Positions 1 to 11,414 are shown, numbered from the stretch's first letter. The stretch: 64,000 nucleotides of DNA from Comamonadaceae bacterium (GCA_027488115.1 JAIYCG010000001.1:186001-250000), one strand, 5' to 3'. Program-made: numbers and translations. Notes: generated from the sequence alone by a model not told the origin.

Positions 1-2
1 AT

Positions 3-1136
3 TCAGAACCGCTTTCTGCTGTGGCCTTCAGAAAAGAAACCTTTGAACGCGATGGCGTGTCCGTGCGGGACTACCCCCGCCTTCAGTTTGGTGGCAAACA
101 CCTTGACCATCCAGACAGTCAACTTTCGGACGATGTCTCCTATCGAACTGCTGTTGCACTTGGCTGGGGTTTCTGCATGGTTGTTGCTGTTCTGTTTCTC
201 GGATTCCTTTTGGCTGTTATTTTAAGCCAGCAATCTTGGCCCCGTGTTGTTTCTCAATTCATGAAGGGCGAGACCGAATGGCCATGGCGTTCAATGGCGA
301 TCACATTCACAGTCATGTGCTTGGCAATTTGTTGGGTAACTTTTCTTTCTCAGGGGTACCATGTTTTTGGCACAGACCGAACCGGCAATTCAGTGCTTGT
401 TTTTGCCTTGAAGAGTGTGCGAACTGCCTTGGTCATTGGTGGTTTAACGACCTTGGTGGTGCTTCCTTTGGCACTTCTGCTCGGTGTCACTGCGGGCTAT
501 TTGCGTGGCTGGGTGGATGAGGTCATTCAATATGTATACACCCTGCTTGCATCGATTCCAGATGTCCTTTTGATTGCCGCTTCTGTATTGCTTTTGCAGG
601 TCTTCATCGACAAAAACCAAGGTGTTTTTGAAACTTCTTTAGAACGGGCAGATGCTAGGTTATTTTTCTTATGCCTCATCTTGGGCATCACCTCTTTCAC
701 TGGCTTGTGTCGACTGGTTCGCGGCGAGACTTTGAAGTTGCGTGAGTTGGAATACATCCAGTCTGCCAAAGCTTTTGGAGTTTCAACACCACGTGTTTTG
801 TGGCGTCACATTGTTCCTAACCTGATGCACTTGGTGCTGATCAATACCGTGATGCAATTTTCTAGCTTTGTTTTGGCTGAGGCAGTTTTGTCCTATGTCG
901 GTGTGGGCGTCGATCCAAAGACAGCAAGTTTTGGCGTCATGATCAATACCGCCCGAGCAGAATTGGCGGCAACCCCCTTGGTTTGGTGGACTTTGACCAC
1001 CGCCTTCGGATTTATGTTCTTGATTGTGCTCAGTGCCAACTTACTTTCCGATGCCATTCGAGATGCATTTGATCCTAGAACCAGATTGCGCAGCACAAAT
1101 TCGAGCACAGCACCAAGCCAAGAGGTGACAGCATGA
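3..1136 (+). CDS. Peptide-type ABC transporter permease (DppC/YejE-like), 5' end cut by window
   Basis: Inner-membrane permease of an oligopeptide/dipeptide-type ABC importer. The frame is open to the window's left edge, so the true start is probably upstream; the first usable start inside is a GTG at 21. The family EAA loop is visible (EYIQSAKAFGVS followed by LWRHIVPN), as is the FGTDRTG segment that precedes the BPD transmembrane core in DppC-like proteins. Hydrophobic segments lie near residues 50-72, 91-110, 135-160, 175-195 and 215-232, with more towards the C-terminus, counting from the GTG. Two hydrophobic segments precede the GTD motif, where DppC proteins normally have one. It overlaps the ATPase gene by 4 bp, so the two are translationally coupled. 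The solute is not evident; peptides are the family default. Confidence 0.85.
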   Translation, partial: SEPLSAVAFRKETFERDGVSVRDYPRLQFGGKHLDHPDSQLSDDVSYRTAVALGWGFCMVVAVLFLGFLLAVILSQQSWPRVVSQFMKGETEWPWRSMAITFTVMCLAICWVTFLSQGYHVFGTDRTGNSVLVFALKSVRTALVIGGLTTLVVLPLALLLGVTAGYLRGWVDEVIQYVYTLLASIPDVLLIAASVLLLQVFIDKNQGVFETSLERADARLFFLCLILGITSFTGLCRLVRGETLKLRELEYIQSAKAFGVSTPRVLWRHIVPNLMHLVLINTVMQFSSFVLAEAVLSYVGVGVDPKTASFGVMINTARAELAATPLVWWTLTTAFGFMFLIVLSANLLSDAIRDAFDPRTRLRSTNSSTAPSQEVTA

Positions 1137-2968
1137 TTCAACAACTGAACGTGAAGAATTTGGTGGTTGATTTGCAAACTGAGTTGGGCATGGCCCGTGC
1201 AGTAGATGCTCTCAACTTGACGCTTCAAAAAGGTCAAACGTTTGCATTGGTCGGTGAGTCTGGATGTGGCAAATCCATGACGGCACTCTCCTTGCTGCGT
1301 CTGTTGCCTGACAATGCTTTGATACAAAGTGGCCATGTCGATTTGTCGGATGTGGATGTTTTTCAACTCAGTGAAAATCAGATGCGATCGATTCGAGGTC
1401 GTCGCATCTCCATCATTTTTCAAGAGCCATCGACCAGTCTCAATCCAGTGATGACGGTGGGCGATCAAATTTTGGAAGTGATTGCTCAGCACACCTCATT
1501 GAAGGGGGAAGCTGCACATGCACGTGCCCTTGAGTGGCTGACCAAGGTAGGTTTGCCAGAGCCAGCTCGTCGCATGGACAGCTATCCCTTTGAAATGTCG
1601 GGTGGGCAATTGCAAAGGGTCATGATCGCCATCGCTTTAGCGGCTGAGCCTGATTTATTGATTGCAGATGAGCCCACAACGGCGCTTGACGTCACCATTC
1701 AAGCGCAAATATTGGACTTGCTGAAAAGTCTGCAAAAGGAGCGCGGCATGGCCATGCTTCTGATCACCCATGATTTGGCTGTTGTCAGTGGCATGGCAGA
1801 CCATGTGGCCTTGATGTATGCCGGTCAAATTGTGGAAGTCGCATCAGCTGCTGATTTTTTTGTTCGGCCATCGCACCCCTACGCCAAGCTGCTCATGCAA
1901 GCCTTGCCCGGAGAAGACCTTAGGGGGCGTCAGTTAGCAGCCATTCAAGGCACAGTGCCGGCATTGACTCAAGTTTTTCAGGGTTGTCGATTTGCGCCAA
2001 GATGCCCTTATCAAACGACTTCATGTGTTGAAAAATCTGTAACCATGACGGCGTTGACTGAAGACCACCAAGTTAGATGTGTCAGGGTCCATGATGTTAG
2101 CCTGCAAGCATTGTCTCTTACCCCGTTGCTTGATCGGTCCAAGGTCTTGGCCACCGACCACTCCATCTTGCTGGCTGTTCAAAATCTGTCTGTGACGTAT
2201 TCAATGGGGGGGGGCGTTTTGGGTAGACGTCAAACGTTTCATGCAGTCAAAAACGTCAGTTTTGAGATCCAAAAAGGACAAACATTGGCCTTAGTGGGAG
2301 AGTCAGGTTGCGGTAAAACCACCATTGGCAAAGCACTTTTGCAGTTGTTAACGCCTCAAACCCAAGTGACTGGCTCTGCCATTCTCCAGGGGCAAAACTT
2401 GTTTCAATTAAAGGGGCGTGATTTGATGGCATCGCGTCGCCAGTTGCAGATTATTTTCCAAAATCCTTTCGCCTCGTTGAATCCGCGGATGCGGGTTCAA
2501 GAAACACTGGAGGAAGGCATGAAGAGTTTGCACCCCGAATGGTCTTCAGATCAGCGACAAGCTGATTTGAAACTTCTGATGGAACAGGTTGGCCTGCGCC
2601 AAGATGCGCTAGACAGGTACCCCCATGAGTTTTCAGGGGGTCAGCGCCAGAGAATTGCCATTGCCAGGGCATTGGCTGTCAAGCCAAGTTTGATCGTTTG
2701 CGATGAACCCACCTCGGCGCTTGACGTATCCGTTCAGGCACAAATTTTGAATTTGCTCAGAGAACTTCAAGATTCGCTGGGAGTCAGTTTTCTTTTTGTT
2801 ACCCACAATATTGGGGTTGTCGCCTATCTGGCCGACCGGGTGGCCGTCATGCATGCAGGAGAAATTGTAGAACTTGGAGATGCCTCTCAAATTTTGAACA
2901 ATCCGCAAGCAACTTATACAAAAACTCTGCTTTCTGCAGTCCCGAAGCTCAACCAGACCCTGGTCTAG
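1133..2968 (+). CDS. Double-ATPase subunit of a peptide-type ABC importer (DppD-DppF fusion, YejF/GsiA-like)
   Basis: A 611-residue cytoplasmic protein with two ABC ATPase domains in tandem; it powers the permease encoded just upstream. Half one has Walker A GESGCGKS at residues 41-48, signature MSGGQLQR near 156-163, and Walker B followed by DEPTTALD. An oligopeptide-type C-terminal cysteine cluster follows (CRFAPRCPY plus a later Cys). Half two has Walker A GESGCGKT at 389-396, signature FSGGQRQR near 500 and DEPTSALD. Both nucleotide sites look intact. The linker near residues 358-361 is encoded by a run of nine G (2206-2214). The start ATG overlaps the permease stop. It is probably the last gene of its operon, because a strong hairpin lies 70 bp downstream. 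Confidence 0.9.
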   Translation: MIQQLNVKNLVVDLQTELGMARAVDALNLTLQKGQTFALVGESGCGKSMTALSLLRLLPDNALIQSGHVDLSDVDVFQLSENQMRSIRGRRISIIFQEPSTSLNPVMTVGDQILEVIAQHTSLKGEAAHARALEWLTKVGLPEPARRMDSYPFEMSGGQLQRVMIAIALAAEPDLLIADEPTTALDVTIQAQILDLLKSLQKERGMAMLLITHDLAVVSGMADHVALMYAGQIVEVASAADFFVRPSHPYAKLLMQALPGEDLRGRQLAAIQGTVPALTQVFQGCRFAPRCPYQTTSCVEKSVTMTALTEDHQVRCVRVHDVSLQALSLTPLLDRSKVLATDHSILLAVQNLSVTYSMGGGVLGRRQTFHAVKNVSFEIQKGQTLALVGESGCGKTTIGKALLQLLTPQTQVTGSAILQGQNLFQLKGRDLMASRRQLQIIFQNPFASLNPRMRVQETLEEGMKSLHPEWSSDQRQADLKLLMEQVGLRQDALDRYPHEFSGGQRQRIAIARALAVKPSLIVCDEPTSALDVSVQAQILNLLRELQDSLGVSFLFVTHNIGVVAYLADRVAVMHAGEIVELGDASQILNNPQATYTKTLLSAVPKLNQTLV

Positions 2969-2994
2969 GATGCCATTTTTTTCCCACAAAAGCG

Positions 2995-3023
2995 TTCCAA
3001 ATCAAGTATTTATAGATTAGAAT
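2995..3023 (+). promoter_or_regulatory. Possible promoter for the rimP operon
   Basis: A TAGAAT -10-like hexamer at 3018-3023 lies 17 bp downstream of a weak -35-like TTCCAA at 2995-3000. Its position before the leader hairpins and rimP fits a promoter, but the -35 match is only 3 of 6. Confidence 0.35.
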
Positions 3024-3034
3024 GCGAGCTTCAC

Positions 3035-3074
3035 GACCAAACGGGCGGGTTTTCACCGCCCGTTTTTTTTGGTC
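3035..3074 (+). terminator. Intrinsic terminator or attenuator hairpin upstream of rimP
   Basis: AACGGGCGG-type arm AAACGGGCGG (3039-3048) pairs perfectly with CCGCCCGTTT (3056-3065) around a 7-nt loop and runs into a T8 tract. Flanking GACC (3035-3038) and GGTC (3071-3074) can extend the stem across the T tract. It could end the ABC importer transcript. If the promoter at 2995-3023 is real, it instead sits inside the rimP leader and would act as an attenuator; rimP-nusA-infB leaders with terminators are known in other proteobacteria. Confidence 0.75.
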
Positions 3075-3084
3075 GATCGATTAG

Positions 3085-3106
3085 TGAGCAGGGTTTTTAC
3101 TGCTCA
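3085..3106 (+). promoter_or_regulatory. Second hairpin in the rimP leader
   Basis: TGAGCAG (3085-3091) and CTGCTCA (3100-3106) form a perfect 7-bp stem around an 8-nt T-rich loop. There is no T tract after it on the + strand, so it is not a terminator in the direction of rimP. It lies between the attenuator-like hairpin and the rimP start and is probably part of the same structured leader. Confidence 0.45.
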
Positions 3107-3166
3107 AAAATCAGTGAATTAACAAAGCAATTTTGAGTTAACCCTATTTAAAAAGATCCAATTCGC

Positions 3167-3751
3167 GTGGCATTGCAGCAGATTGTTGAGGAAACCGTGG
3201 CCGGACTTGGCTACGAACTGGTTGAGATTGAACGCTCAGCCGGCGGCCTTGTGCGCATCACCATCGACAACCGCTGGGAAGAGGGCGTGGACCGATTTGA
3301 AATTCCTTTGGTCACTGTCGAAGATTGTGAAAAGGTCAATCGGCAATTGATGTTTGCTCTTGAGGTCGATGCTGTTGAATACCGCCGTTTGGAAGTCTCA
3401 TCGCCTGGCATTGATCGCCCTTTGCGAACTGACAAAGATTTAGCTCGATTTGAAGGTGAATTGATTGACATCACCCTGAAGGCCCCAATGGGCGAGGCAG
3501 CAGCCGGCTTGGTCAATGCTTTGCGCAAAAAGTTCCGAGGAACACTTGAAAAAGCCGATGGTGAAAATGCGTGGCAAATTGTTTGGTCTGATGCCCCTGA
3601 ACCTAAACCAGGAGCACGGGTTAGTAAAAAAAGACCTCCAGTGCCCATGCAAGTACTTGGATTTTTTTTGAATGAATTAAGAGAGGCGCGTCTCGCGCCT
3701 GTGGTTGATTTCAAGGGCCGCAAGCCCAAAATAGACTTAGGAGAGAAATAA
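3167..3751 (+). CDS. rimP: Ribosome maturation factor RimP
   Basis: Cytoplasmic assembly factor for the 30S ribosomal subunit, 194 residues. The N-terminal domain carries the family block [15 protein letters not shown] (about residues 68-82), followed by an SH3-like C-terminal domain ending [17 protein letters not shown] start is chosen because the protein begins at the usual family position ([21 protein letters not shown]) and no better ATG lies upstream. It is first in the rimP-nusA-infB operon; the nusA ATG follows the stop by one base, and the nusA ribosome binding site lies inside the rimP 3' end. Control is probably through the hairpin leader at 3035-3106. Confidence 0.95.
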   Translation: MALQQIVEETVAGLGYELVEIERSAGGLVRITIDNRWEEGVDRFEIPLVTVEDCEKVNRQLMFALEVDAVEYRRLEVSSPGIDRPLRTDKDLARFEGELIDITLKAPMGEAAAGLVNALRKKFRGTLEKADGENAWQIVWSDAPEPKPGARVSKKRPPVPMQVLGFFLNELREARLAPVVDFKGRKPKIDLGEK

Positions 3752-3752
3752 C

Positions 3753-5237
3753 ATGAACCGCGAACTGTTGATGTTGGTTGAAGCCATCTCACGTGAAAAA
3801 AACGTTGAACGAGACATTGTGTTTGGTGCTGTTGAATCAGCCTTGGCCCAAGCTACAAAAAAACTTTACGAAGGCGATGTGGACATTCGCGTTGCCATTG
3901 ATCGTGACAGTGGCAACTACGAAACCTTTCGCCGTTGGCACGTTGTGCCAGATGAAGCTGGTTTGCAATTGCCTGATCAAGAAATCTTGTTATTTGAAGC
4001 ACTTGAGCAAATTGATGACATCGAAGTCGACGAATACATCGAAGAAAGTGTTGAGTCCTTGCCCATTGGCCGTATTGGCGCTATGGCTGCCAAACAAGTT
4101 ATCTTGCAAAAGATCCGTGATGCTGAACGCGAAATGTTGCTCAACGAGTTCATGGCTCGTGGTGAGAAGATTTTGGTTGGTACTGTTAAGCGCATGGACA
4201 AAGGCGACATCATTGTTGAGTCCGGTCGCGTTGAAGGCCGCCTTCGTCGCAACGAAATGATTCCTAAAGAGAACCTTCGAAATGGTGATCGAGTTCGCGC
4301 CATGATCATGGAAATTGATCTGACATTGCGTGGTGCGCCCATTATTTTGTCTCGTTCGTCTCCAGAATTCATGGTTGAACTTTTCCGCCAGGAAGTTCCC
4401 GAAATTGAACAGGGTTTGTTAGAAATTAAATCGTGTGCACGCGATCCAGGTTCACGCGCCAAGATCGCCGTGTTGTCTCACGACAAACGTGTGGATCCAA
4501 TTGGCACTTGCGTTGGTGTTCGCGGTACCCGCGTCAACGGCGTCACCAACGAATTAGCAGGCGAACGTGTTGACATTGTTTTGTGGAGTGAAGATCCCGC
4601 TCAGTTCGTCATCGGTGCTTTGGCCCCTGCAAACGTTCAATCCATTGTGGTTGACGAAGAGAAGCACGCCATGGATGTGGTGGTCGATGAAGAAAACTTG
4701 GCAATTGCCATTGGTCGTGGTGGTCAAAACGTCCGCTTGGCATCTGATCTGACTGGTTGGAAGATCAATATCATGGATGCCGCAGAATCCGCTCAAAAGC
4801 AAGCTGAAGAAACCACAGGTATTCGTGCTTTGTTCATGGAAAAATTGGATGTCGATCAAGAAATTGCAGACATTCTGATTGAAGAGGGCTTCACCAGCTT
4901 GGAAGAAGTGGCCTACGTACCCATCCAAGAAATGTTGGAAATTGACAGCTTCGACGAAGACACCGTGAACGAACTTCGCACGCGTGCGAAAGATGCCCTT
5001 CTCACCATGGAAATTGTGCGTGAAGAAAGTGTCGAAGATGTCTCTCAAGACCTCCGTGATCTTGAAGGCCTGACCCCTGAGCTGATTGTTAAATTGGTTG
5101 AGGCAGGCGTCAATTCTCGCGACGATTTGGCCGATCTGGCCACAGACGAACTGACCGACATCACCGGACAAACCGATGGTGAAGCCACCGCCCTGATCAT
5201 GAAAGCCCGTGAACATTGGTTCATTGGTCAGGCCTAA
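3753..5237 (+). CDS. nusA: Transcription termination/antitermination protein NusA
   Basis: RNA polymerase-associated elongation factor, 494 residues, full length for the proteobacterial form. Domains in order: NusA N-terminal polymerase-binding domain (about 1-125), S1 domain (about 135-200, with [14 protein letters not shown]), two KH domains (about 200-345, including the [11 protein letters not shown] loop), and two acidic helix-hairpin-helix repeats at the C-terminus (about 360-490). The ribosome binding site AGGAGAG overlaps the end of rimP. It sits between rimP and infB, as in most bacteria, and can feed back on its own operon through leader termination in organisms where that has been studied. 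Confidence 0.97.
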   Translation: MNRELLMLVEAISREKNVERDIVFGAVESALAQATKKLYEGDVDIRVAIDRDSGNYETFRRWHVVPDEAGLQLPDQEILLFEALEQIDDIEVDEYIEESVESLPIGRIGAMAAKQVILQKIRDAEREMLLNEFMARGEKILVGTVKRMDKGDIIVESGRVEGRLRRNEMIPKENLRNGDRVRAMIMEIDLTLRGAPIILSRSSPEFMVELFRQEVPEIEQGLLEIKSCARDPGSRAKIAVLSHDKRVDPIGTCVGVRGTRVNGVTNELAGERVDIVLWSEDPAQFVIGALAPANVQSIVVDEEKHAMDVVVDEENLAIAIGRGGQNVRLASDLTGWKINIMDAAESAQKQAEETTGIRALFMEKLDVDQEIADILIEEGFTSLEEVAYVPIQEMLEIDSFDEDTVNELRTRAKDALLTMEIVREESVEDVSQDLRDLEGLTPELIVKLVEAGVNSRDDLADLATDELTDITGQTDGEATALIMKAREHWFIGQA

Positions 5238-5260
5238 TCTCAAGGAGGCTAGAACCCCAT

Positions 5261-8203
5261 ATGTCCAGTAACACTGTCGCCGAGTTTGCAAGCGAACTCA
5301 AAAAATCACCAGACACCTTGATAGAGCAATTGCGCTCAGCGGGTGTCGATAAGTCAGCGGCCACCGACGCGCTGACTGAGAATGACAAACAAATGCTTTT
5401 GAGCTACTTGCAAGCTAGCCATGGCACTGCCACTGGCGAACGCAAAAAAATTACCTTGGTGAAAAAGTCCACCAGTGAAATCAAGCAAGCTGATGCCACG
5501 GGTAAAGCTCGAACAATTCAAGTTGAAGTTCGGAAAAAGCGCACCTTCATTAAAAGGGATGATGAAGCTGAAACGATACCTGCATCAACAACAGAGCCTG
5601 CAAAGCCATTGATTGATCATGCTGAATTGACCAGACGCGAAGAAGAGGCTCGCAGTCAAGCTGAGTTGTTGCGTCGTCAAGAAGAAGAGTTGGCTGAAAA
5701 GCGCCGCGAGAGAGAGGCCAAGGAATTGGCTAAACGCGAGGAAGCAAAAGCCAAAGAGGTCATTCAAGCGGTTGAACCTGAAGTGGTTCAATCTCCCGAA
5801 GAAATTGCCTCGCAAGCTGCAGCCATTCGCAGCGCTAAAGCTGCTGCTGCCCAACATGAGGCAGACAGCATCAATGCTGCTTCAAAACCTGTTGATCCTT
5901 CTATTGCGCAATCTGCAGAAAACGAGCGCTTGAATGCAGAAGCTGTGGTCAAAGCCGAGAAGGCCGCCAAGATCAAAGCAGCCGAAGACCAGGCCGATGC
6001 AGACGCTAAAGCGGTCGTTGAAGATGAAGCTGCAAGGGAACGTGATCTGAATTTGCGCCGAAACAAGGCCTTGGCAGAAGCTGAAGCCATTCGCGCAATG
6101 ATGAGCGGGCCAGCTAAAAAAGCGCCTCCTAAAGAAGTCCCTAAAGTTGACCCCAAAGCGGCCAAAGGTACGCTTCATAAGCCTGCTCAAGCTCCTGGTG
6201 CAGTCAGTAAAAAACCAGCAGTGGTTACAGAAGCCAAAGAAGCAACGCCAGGTGGTAACAAAGAAGTTAAATCGGCCAAGCTTTCTTCAAGTTGGGCTGG
6301 TGATCCTGCTAAAAAGAAAGCCATTCCAACACGCGGCGATACCAGCGGTGGTGTGGGTCGCAACAATTGGCGCGGCGGACCTAAAAATCGCCGCGGTAAT
6401 GAACGCGATCGAGAAGAAAATGTTCAAGCCGCACCGGCTGAAGCTCGTGTGATTGAAGTTCACGTGCCCGAAACCATCACCGTGGCCGAGTTGGCTCACA
6501 AGATGGCAGTGAAAGCTTCAGAGGTCATCAAGCAACTTATGAAGTTGGGCCAGATGGTCACCATCAATCAGCCATTGGACCAAGATACCGCCATGATTCT
6601 GGTGGAGGAGTTGGGCCACAAAGCTGTCATTGCTGCGCTGGACGATCCTGAAGCATTCACCGATGAAGAAGTGTCGCAAAGTGATGCCCCCTTGTTGCCA
6701 CGTGCACCTGTGGTCACCGTCATGGGTCACGTGGACCACGGTAAAACATCTTTGCTCGACTACATTCGGCGTGCCAAAGTGGCCTCTGGTGAAGCCGGTG
6801 GCATTACGCAGCACATTGGTGCGTACCACGTTGAAACTGCGCGTGGCATGGTGTCCTTTTTGGATACGCCAGGTCACGAGGCCTTCACGGCCATGCGCGC
6901 TCGTGGTGCTCAAGCGACCGACATTGTGATCTTGGTGGTTGCTGCAGACGATGGTGTGATGCCGCAAACCAAAGAGGCTATCAAGCACGCCAAGGCTGCC
7001 GGAGTTCCCATCGTTGTGGCCATCAATAAAATTGACAAGCCCGATGCCAACCTCGACCGCGTCAAGGGCGAATTGGTTGCTGAAGAAGTGGTACCTGAAG
7101 AGTTCGGTGGTGACTCACCATTCGTTGGCGTTTCCGCTAAAACGGGTGCTGGCATTGACGAATTGTTAGAACAAGTTTTGTTGCAAGCTGAGGTGCTTGA
7201 ACTCAGAGCGCCAGTCACTGCGGCTGCCAAAGGATTGGTCATTGAAGCGCGTTTGGACAAAGGTCGTGGACCTGTGGCCACTATTTTGGTTCAATCGGGC
7301 ACTTTGTCGACTGGCGATGTTGTGTTGGCAGGTCAAACTTTTGGTCGCGTTCGCGCCATGTTGGATGAAAATGGCAAGCCCATCAAATCAGCTGGGCCTT
7401 CTATTCCTGTTGAAATTCAGGGTCTGACAGAAGTACCGCAAGCGGGTGATGAATTCATGGTGCTGAGTGACGAACGTCGTGCGCGTGAAATTGCCACTTA
7501 CCGTGCAGGCAAGTTCCGCAACACCAAGTTGGCAAAGCAACAAGCAGCCAAATTGGAAAACATGTTCACCGACATGAATGCTGGCGAAGTCAAAACTTTG
7601 CCCATCATTGTCAAAGCAGACGTGCAAGGTTCGCAAGAAGCCTTGGCCGCCTCATTGCTCAAACTCTCTACCGACGAGATCAAAGTTCAACTGGTCTACG
7701 CTGCGGTGGGCGGTATTAGCGAGTCCGACATCAATTTGGCCATTGCGTCCAAAGCAGTGGTGATTGGTTTTAACGTACGTGCCGATGCTGGTGCGCGCAA
7801 ACAGGCCGAAGGCAATGGCGTCAGCATTCATTACTACAACATCATTTATGACGCTGTAGACGAATTGAAAGCCGCTATGTCTGGCATGTTGGCACCCGAG
7901 CAAAAGGAAGAAGTCATTGGTTTGGCCGAAATCCGCACGGTGTTCGTGGCATCCAAAATCGGTACGGTTGCCGGCTGTATGGTCACCAATGGTCAGGTTA
8001 CGCGCTCTTCGAAGTTCCGTTTGTTGCGCGACAACGTGGTCATTTACACCGGCGACATCGACTCACTCAAACGCCTCAAAGACGACGTTCGCGAAGTCAA
8101 AGAAGGTTTCGAGTGCGGTATCAAACTCAAAAACTACAACGACATTGCAGTGGGCGACCAACTGGAATTCTTTGAAGTCAAAGAGATTGCTCGTTCGCTG
8201 TAA
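5261..8203 (+). CDS. infB: Translation initiation factor IF-2
   Basis: GTPase that places initiator tRNA on the 30S subunit; 980 residues from this start. The frame is open further upstream into nusA, but the ATG at 5261 has a perfect AAGGAGG ribosome binding site at 5242-5248 and gives the usual N-terminus [13 protein letters not shown]. Order of parts: IF2_N domain (1-50), a long charged, alanine-rich, helix-prone linker (about 60-330), a second IF2_N domain (about 390-445), the G domain with GHVDHGKTS at 489-497, DTPGHE and NKID motifs, then domains II-IV. The gap to rbfA is 24 bp, so the two are co-transcribed. Confidence 0.97.
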   Translation: MSSNTVAEFASELKKSPDTLIEQLRSAGVDKSAATDALTENDKQMLLSYLQASHGTATGERKKITLVKKSTSEIKQADATGKARTIQVEVRKKRTFIKRDDEAETIPASTTEPAKPLIDHAELTRREEEARSQAELLRRQEEELAEKRREREAKELAKREEAKAKEVIQAVEPEVVQSPEEIASQAAAIRSAKAAAAQHEADSINAASKPVDPSIAQSAENERLNAEAVVKAEKAAKIKAAEDQADADAKAVVEDEAARERDLNLRRNKALAEAEAIRAMMSGPAKKAPPKEVPKVDPKAAKGTLHKPAQAPGAVSKKPAVVTEAKEATPGGNKEVKSAKLSSSWAGDPAKKKAIPTRGDTSGGVGRNNWRGGPKNRRGNERDREENVQAAPAEARVIEVHVPETITVAELAHKMAVKASEVIKQLMKLGQMVTINQPLDQDTAMILVEELGHKAVIAALDDPEAFTDEEVSQSDAPLLPRAPVVTVMGHVDHGKTSLLDYIRRAKVASGEAGGITQHIGAYHVETARGMVSFLDTPGHEAFTAMRARGAQATDIVILVVAADDGVMPQTKEAIKHAKAAGVPIVVAINKIDKPDANLDRVKGELVAEEVVPEEFGGDSPFVGVSAKTGAGIDELLEQVLLQAEVLELRAPVTAAAKGLVIEARLDKGRGPVATILVQSGTLSTGDVVLAGQTFGRVRAMLDENGKPIKSAGPSIPVEIQGLTEVPQAGDEFMVLSDERRAREIATYRAGKFRNTKLAKQQAAKLENMFTDMNAGEVKTLPIIVKADVQGSQEALAASLLKLSTDEIKVQLVYAAVGGISESDINLAIASKAVVIGFNVRADAGARKQAEGNGVSIHYYNIIYDAVDELKAAMSGMLAPEQKEEVIGLAEIRTVFVASKIGTVAGCMVTNGQVTRSSKFRLLRDNVVIYTGDIDSLKRLKDDVREVKEGFECGIKLKNYNDIAVGDQLEFFEVKEIARSL

Positions 8204-8227
8204 ACAGAGAACCCGACCTGCTCCATC

Positions 8228-8602
8228 ATGGCTCGCAAACCTACCAGCTCAGCACACCGCGGATTCCGCGTGGCCGATCAGATCCAACGCGATTTGTCGG
8301 AGCTGATTGCGCGCGAGCTTAAAGATCCTCGTGTGGGCATGGTCACCTTGAACGCGGTTGAAGTGACGCCCGACTATGCCCATGCCAAGGTGTTCTTTAG
8401 TTTGATTACGGGAAATCCAGAAGAGGCCACTGTCGGATTGAATGCCGCGGCGGGTTTTCTTCGCAACGGCTTGTTCAAGCGTTTGCAAATTCACACCGTG
8501 CCTACGCTTCATTTCATTTTTGATCGCACCACAGAGCGTGCATCCGACATGAACGCCTTGATTTCCAAGGCGGTTGCTTCACGTTCAAAGGACGAGGAGT
8601 GA
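8228..8602 (+). CDS. rbfA: 30S ribosome-binding factor RbfA
   Basis: Small KH-type RNA-binding protein (124 residues) that helps mature the 16S rRNA 5' end and supports growth in the cold. Family blocks are clear: [22 protein letters not shown] near the start and [17 protein letters not shown] near the end. It sits between infB and truB in the conserved order; one base separates its TGA from the truB ATG, indicating coupled translation. Confidence 0.96.
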   Translation: MARKPTSSAHRGFRVADQIQRDLSELIARELKDPRVGMVTLNAVEVTPDYAHAKVFFSLITGNPEEATVGLNAAAGFLRNGLFKRLQIHTVPTLHFIFDRTTERASDMNALISKAVASRSKDEE

Positions 8603-8603
8603 T

Positions 8604-9557
8604 ATGAACGCGCCACGCACCAGGGTGCAACGGCGCCCTTTGCATGGGGTGCTGTTGTTAGATAAACCATACGGTATGTCCAGTAACGATGCTTTGCAAA
8701 AAGCGAAGTGGTTGTTGCGCGCCGAAAAAGCAGGGCACACTGGTACCTTAGATCCGTTAGCCACAGGTGTTTTGCCATTGTGTTTTGGTGCTGCCACCAA
8801 GTTCAGTCAATTGCACCTAGACGCCGACAAAACCTACGAAGCCATTGTTGTTTTGGGTGTCCAAACCAGCACTGGCGATTTGGAGGGGGAGGTGATTGCT
8901 GAAAAGTCTGTGAGCATCAGCCCCAACCAGCTTCAAGATGTTCTGGCTCAATTTACAGGCCCCATTGATCAAATTCCACCTATGTACAGCGCCTTGAAAA
9001 AGGATGGCAAAGCTTTGTATGACTACGCCCGTGCTGGCATCGAAGTGGCGCGTGAAGCTCGTCAGGTCACGATTCGCAAGTTGGCTCTCGAAGAAATTGC
9101 GCCAGAAAACGCGCAGCGCCGTTTGAAGATCATGGTGACGTGCAGCAAAGGCACCTACATTCGCACTCTGGGTGAGGACATTGCCATTGCGCTTGGTACT
9201 TGCGGTCATTTGAGTGCTTTACGTCGCATTCAAACGGGTCCATTTGAAGAAGCCGAATGCATCAGCATTCAAGACTTAGAAGCTTTGCCTGAAGCAGAAC
9301 GAGAAATGAAATTGTTGACTGTCGACGCTTTGCTCGACGGTCATACCCCTGTCACCTTGCCCCCAGATGATGCGGGCAGATTCTTAAGCGGCGTGCGCCG
9401 TCGAGGCACTTGGCCCGACAACCTGCATGTCGCTGTGTACGGCGACTCACCGCGCGCGCTCTTGGGTACTGCGCATGTGAAAGCCGGTGAACTGATTCCG
9501 GGCCGCTTGTTAAGCCCCCTAGAAATTCAATCAATTTTGGAGAAGACCTCAGCATGA
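8604..9557 (+). CDS. truB: tRNA pseudouridine(55) synthase TruB
   Basis: Makes pseudouridine at position 55 in the T loop of tRNAs. The protein has 317 residues from the ATG at 8604, which follows GAGGAG closely; an upstream in-frame start inside rbfA is less likely. The catalytic motif [14 protein letters not shown] contains Asp50, and [13 protein letters not shown] is the second family block. A C-terminal PUA-like domain occupies roughly the last 80 residues. Its last four bases overlap the typA start (ATGA). Confidence 0.96.
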   Translation: MNAPRTRVQRRPLHGVLLLDKPYGMSSNDALQKAKWLLRAEKAGHTGTLDPLATGVLPLCFGAATKFSQLHLDADKTYEAIVVLGVQTSTGDLEGEVIAEKSVSISPNQLQDVLAQFTGPIDQIPPMYSALKKDGKALYDYARAGIEVAREARQVTIRKLALEEIAPENAQRRLKIMVTCSKGTYIRTLGEDIAIALGTCGHLSALRRIQTGPFEEAECISIQDLEALPEAEREMKLLTVDALLDGHTPVTLPPDDAGRFLSGVRRRGTWPDNLHVAVYGDSPRALLGTAHVKAGELIPGRLLSPLEIQSILEKTSA

Positions 9558-11377
9558 CTAGACAAATTCGTAACATCGCGATCATCGCCCACGTTGACCA
9601 CGGTAAAACCACCATGGTTGACCAACTGCTGCGACAGTCCGGCACCTTTGCCGAACACGAAAAAGTGGTTGACACTGTCATGGACAACAACGCCATTGAA
9701 CGTGAGCGCGGCATTACCATTTTGGCCAAAAACTGCGCAGTAAGCTGGGAGGGCACCCACATCAACATCGTTGACACCCCAGGTCACGCTGACTTCGGTG
9801 GTGAAGTGGAGCGCGCTTTGTCCATGGTGGACGGTGTGGTGTTGCTGATCGATGCGCAAGAAGGCCCCATGCCCCAAACGCGTTTTGTGACCAAGAAAGC
9901 TTTGGCCTTGGGCCTCAAGCCCATCGTGGTTGTGAACAAAGTGGACAAGCCAGGTGCAAACCCCGACAAAGTGGTCAACCAAGCATTCGACTTGTTCGAC
10001 AAATTGGGCGCGACGGATGAACAACTCGATTTCCCCGTGGTGTATGCCTCTGGTATCAATGGTTGGACTTCTTTGGAAGAAGGTTCTCCCGGTGAGCAGT
10101 GGGGCCCCGACATGTCTGCGCTTTTCAACACTGTTTTGAAGCACGTGCCAGCACAAGCAGGTGACCCTGATGCACCCTTGCAGTTGCAAATTTCAGCATT
10201 GGATTTTTCAACTTTTGTAGGCCGCATCGGAGTGGGTCGCATTAGCCAAGGCACCATCAAGCCCATGATGGATGTGATGGTCATGGAAGGACCAGATGGC
10301 TCATCCATCAAAGGTCGTGTTAACCAAGTTTTGACGTTCCGTGGTTTAGATCGCGTTCAGGTGACTGAAGCCGGACCGGGCGACATTGTGCTGATCAACG
10401 GCATTGCCGATTTGAACATTGGCGTCACTGTCACTGACCCTGCAAATCCAGCACCGTTACCGATGCTCAAAATTGATGAGCCCACATTGACCATGAACTT
10501 TTGCGTCAATACCAGCCCCTTGGCCGGTCGTGAAGGCAAGTACGTGACCAGTCGTCAAATTTGGGACCGTCTGCAAAAAGAGTTGCAGCACAACGTGGCG
10601 TTGCGCGTTAAAGAAACAGACGAAGAGGGCATTTTTGACGTCGCGGGACGTGGTGAATTGCACCTCACCATCTTGCTGGAAAACATGCGCCGTGAAGGTT
10701 ACGAGCTGGCTGTCTCTAAGCCTCGCGTGGTTTACCGCGATGTCAATGGTGAGCGTCATGAGCCCATCGAGTTGGTCACTGCTGACATTGAAGAAACACA
10801 CCAAGGTGGGGTGATGCAAGCTTTGGGTGAGCGGAAAGGTGAGTTGGTGAACATGGAACCCGATGGCCGCGGTCGTGTGCGTTTGGAATACCGAATTCCT
10901 GCCCGTGGCTTGATTGGTTTTACCAACGAGTTCTTGAACTTGACACGTGGCTCTGGTTTGATTTCCAACATTTTTGACAGCTACGAACCGCACAAAGGTG
11001 AAATTGGTGGCCGTAAAAATGGCGTTTTAATTTCCATGGACGATGGTGAAATTTTCACCTACGCCCTAGGCAAGTTGGACGATCGGGGCCGCATGTTTGT
11101 GAAGGCAAACGATCCTGTGTACGAAGGCATGATTGTGGGCATTCACAGCCGTGACAACGACTTGGTTGTGAACGCTACACGTACCAAGCAATTGACCAAT
11201 TTCCGAGTGTCAGGAAAAGAAGACGCCATCAAAATCACACCGCCAATTGACCTCACTCTGGAGTATGGTGTTGAATTCATCGATGATGACGAGTTGGTTG
11301 AAATCACACCCAAGAGTGTTCGTTTGCGAAAACGCTATTTGAAAGAGCACGAGCGCAAAAAAGCCGGTCGCGCTTAA
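9554..11377 (+). CDS. typA: Ribosome-binding GTPase TypA/BipA
   Basis: Translational GTPase (607 residues) related to EF-G and LepA; it binds ribosomes and supports assembly and growth at low temperature or under stress. G1 motif AHVDHGKTT is at residues 12-20, followed by the switch region [22 protein letters not shown] and NKVDKPGA. The C-terminal half shows the BipA-specific block [15 protein letters not shown]. It overlaps truB by 4 bp, so it is the distal gene of the ribosome-factor operon here. Confidence 0.97.
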   Translation: MTRQIRNIAIIAHVDHGKTTMVDQLLRQSGTFAEHEKVVDTVMDNNAIERERGITILAKNCAVSWEGTHINIVDTPGHADFGGEVERALSMVDGVVLLIDAQEGPMPQTRFVTKKALALGLKPIVVVNKVDKPGANPDKVVNQAFDLFDKLGATDEQLDFPVVYASGINGWTSLEEGSPGEQWGPDMSALFNTVLKHVPAQAGDPDAPLQLQISALDFSTFVGRIGVGRISQGTIKPMMDVMVMEGPDGSSIKGRVNQVLTFRGLDRVQVTEAGPGDIVLINGIADLNIGVTVTDPANPAPLPMLKIDEPTLTMNFCVNTSPLAGREGKYVTSRQIWDRLQKELQHNVALRVKETDEEGIFDVAGRGELHLTILLENMRREGYELAVSKPRVVYRDVNGERHEPIELVTADIEETHQGGVMQALGERKGELVNMEPDGRGRVRLEYRIPARGLIGFTNEFLNLTRGSGLISNIFDSYEPHKGEIGGRKNGVLISMDDGEIFTYALGKLDDRGRMFVKANDPVYEGMIVGIHSRDNDLVVNATRTKQLTNFRVSGKEDAIKITPPIDLTLEYGVEFIDDDELVEITPKSVRLRKRYLKEHERKKAGRA

Positions 11378-11414
11378 ATTGCGATCGACGCGATAAGACT
11401 TTCAAGCACCCCAA

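Noticed and set aside
5216-5260. An earlier infB start inside nusA
   Set aside because: The ATG at 5261 has a perfect AAGGAGG site and gives the standard IF-2 N-terminus.
4554-5291. A 245-codon minus-strand frame over the end of nusA and start of infB
   Set aside because: It is antisense to two highly conserved genes and yields a Phe/Cys/Asn-rich product without recognisable motifs.
5600-6260. Ala/Lys/Glu-rich repetitive stretch in infB, first suspected as a repeat region or insertion
   Set aside because: A long charged, helix-prone linker between IF2_N domains is normal for betaproteobacterial IF-2.
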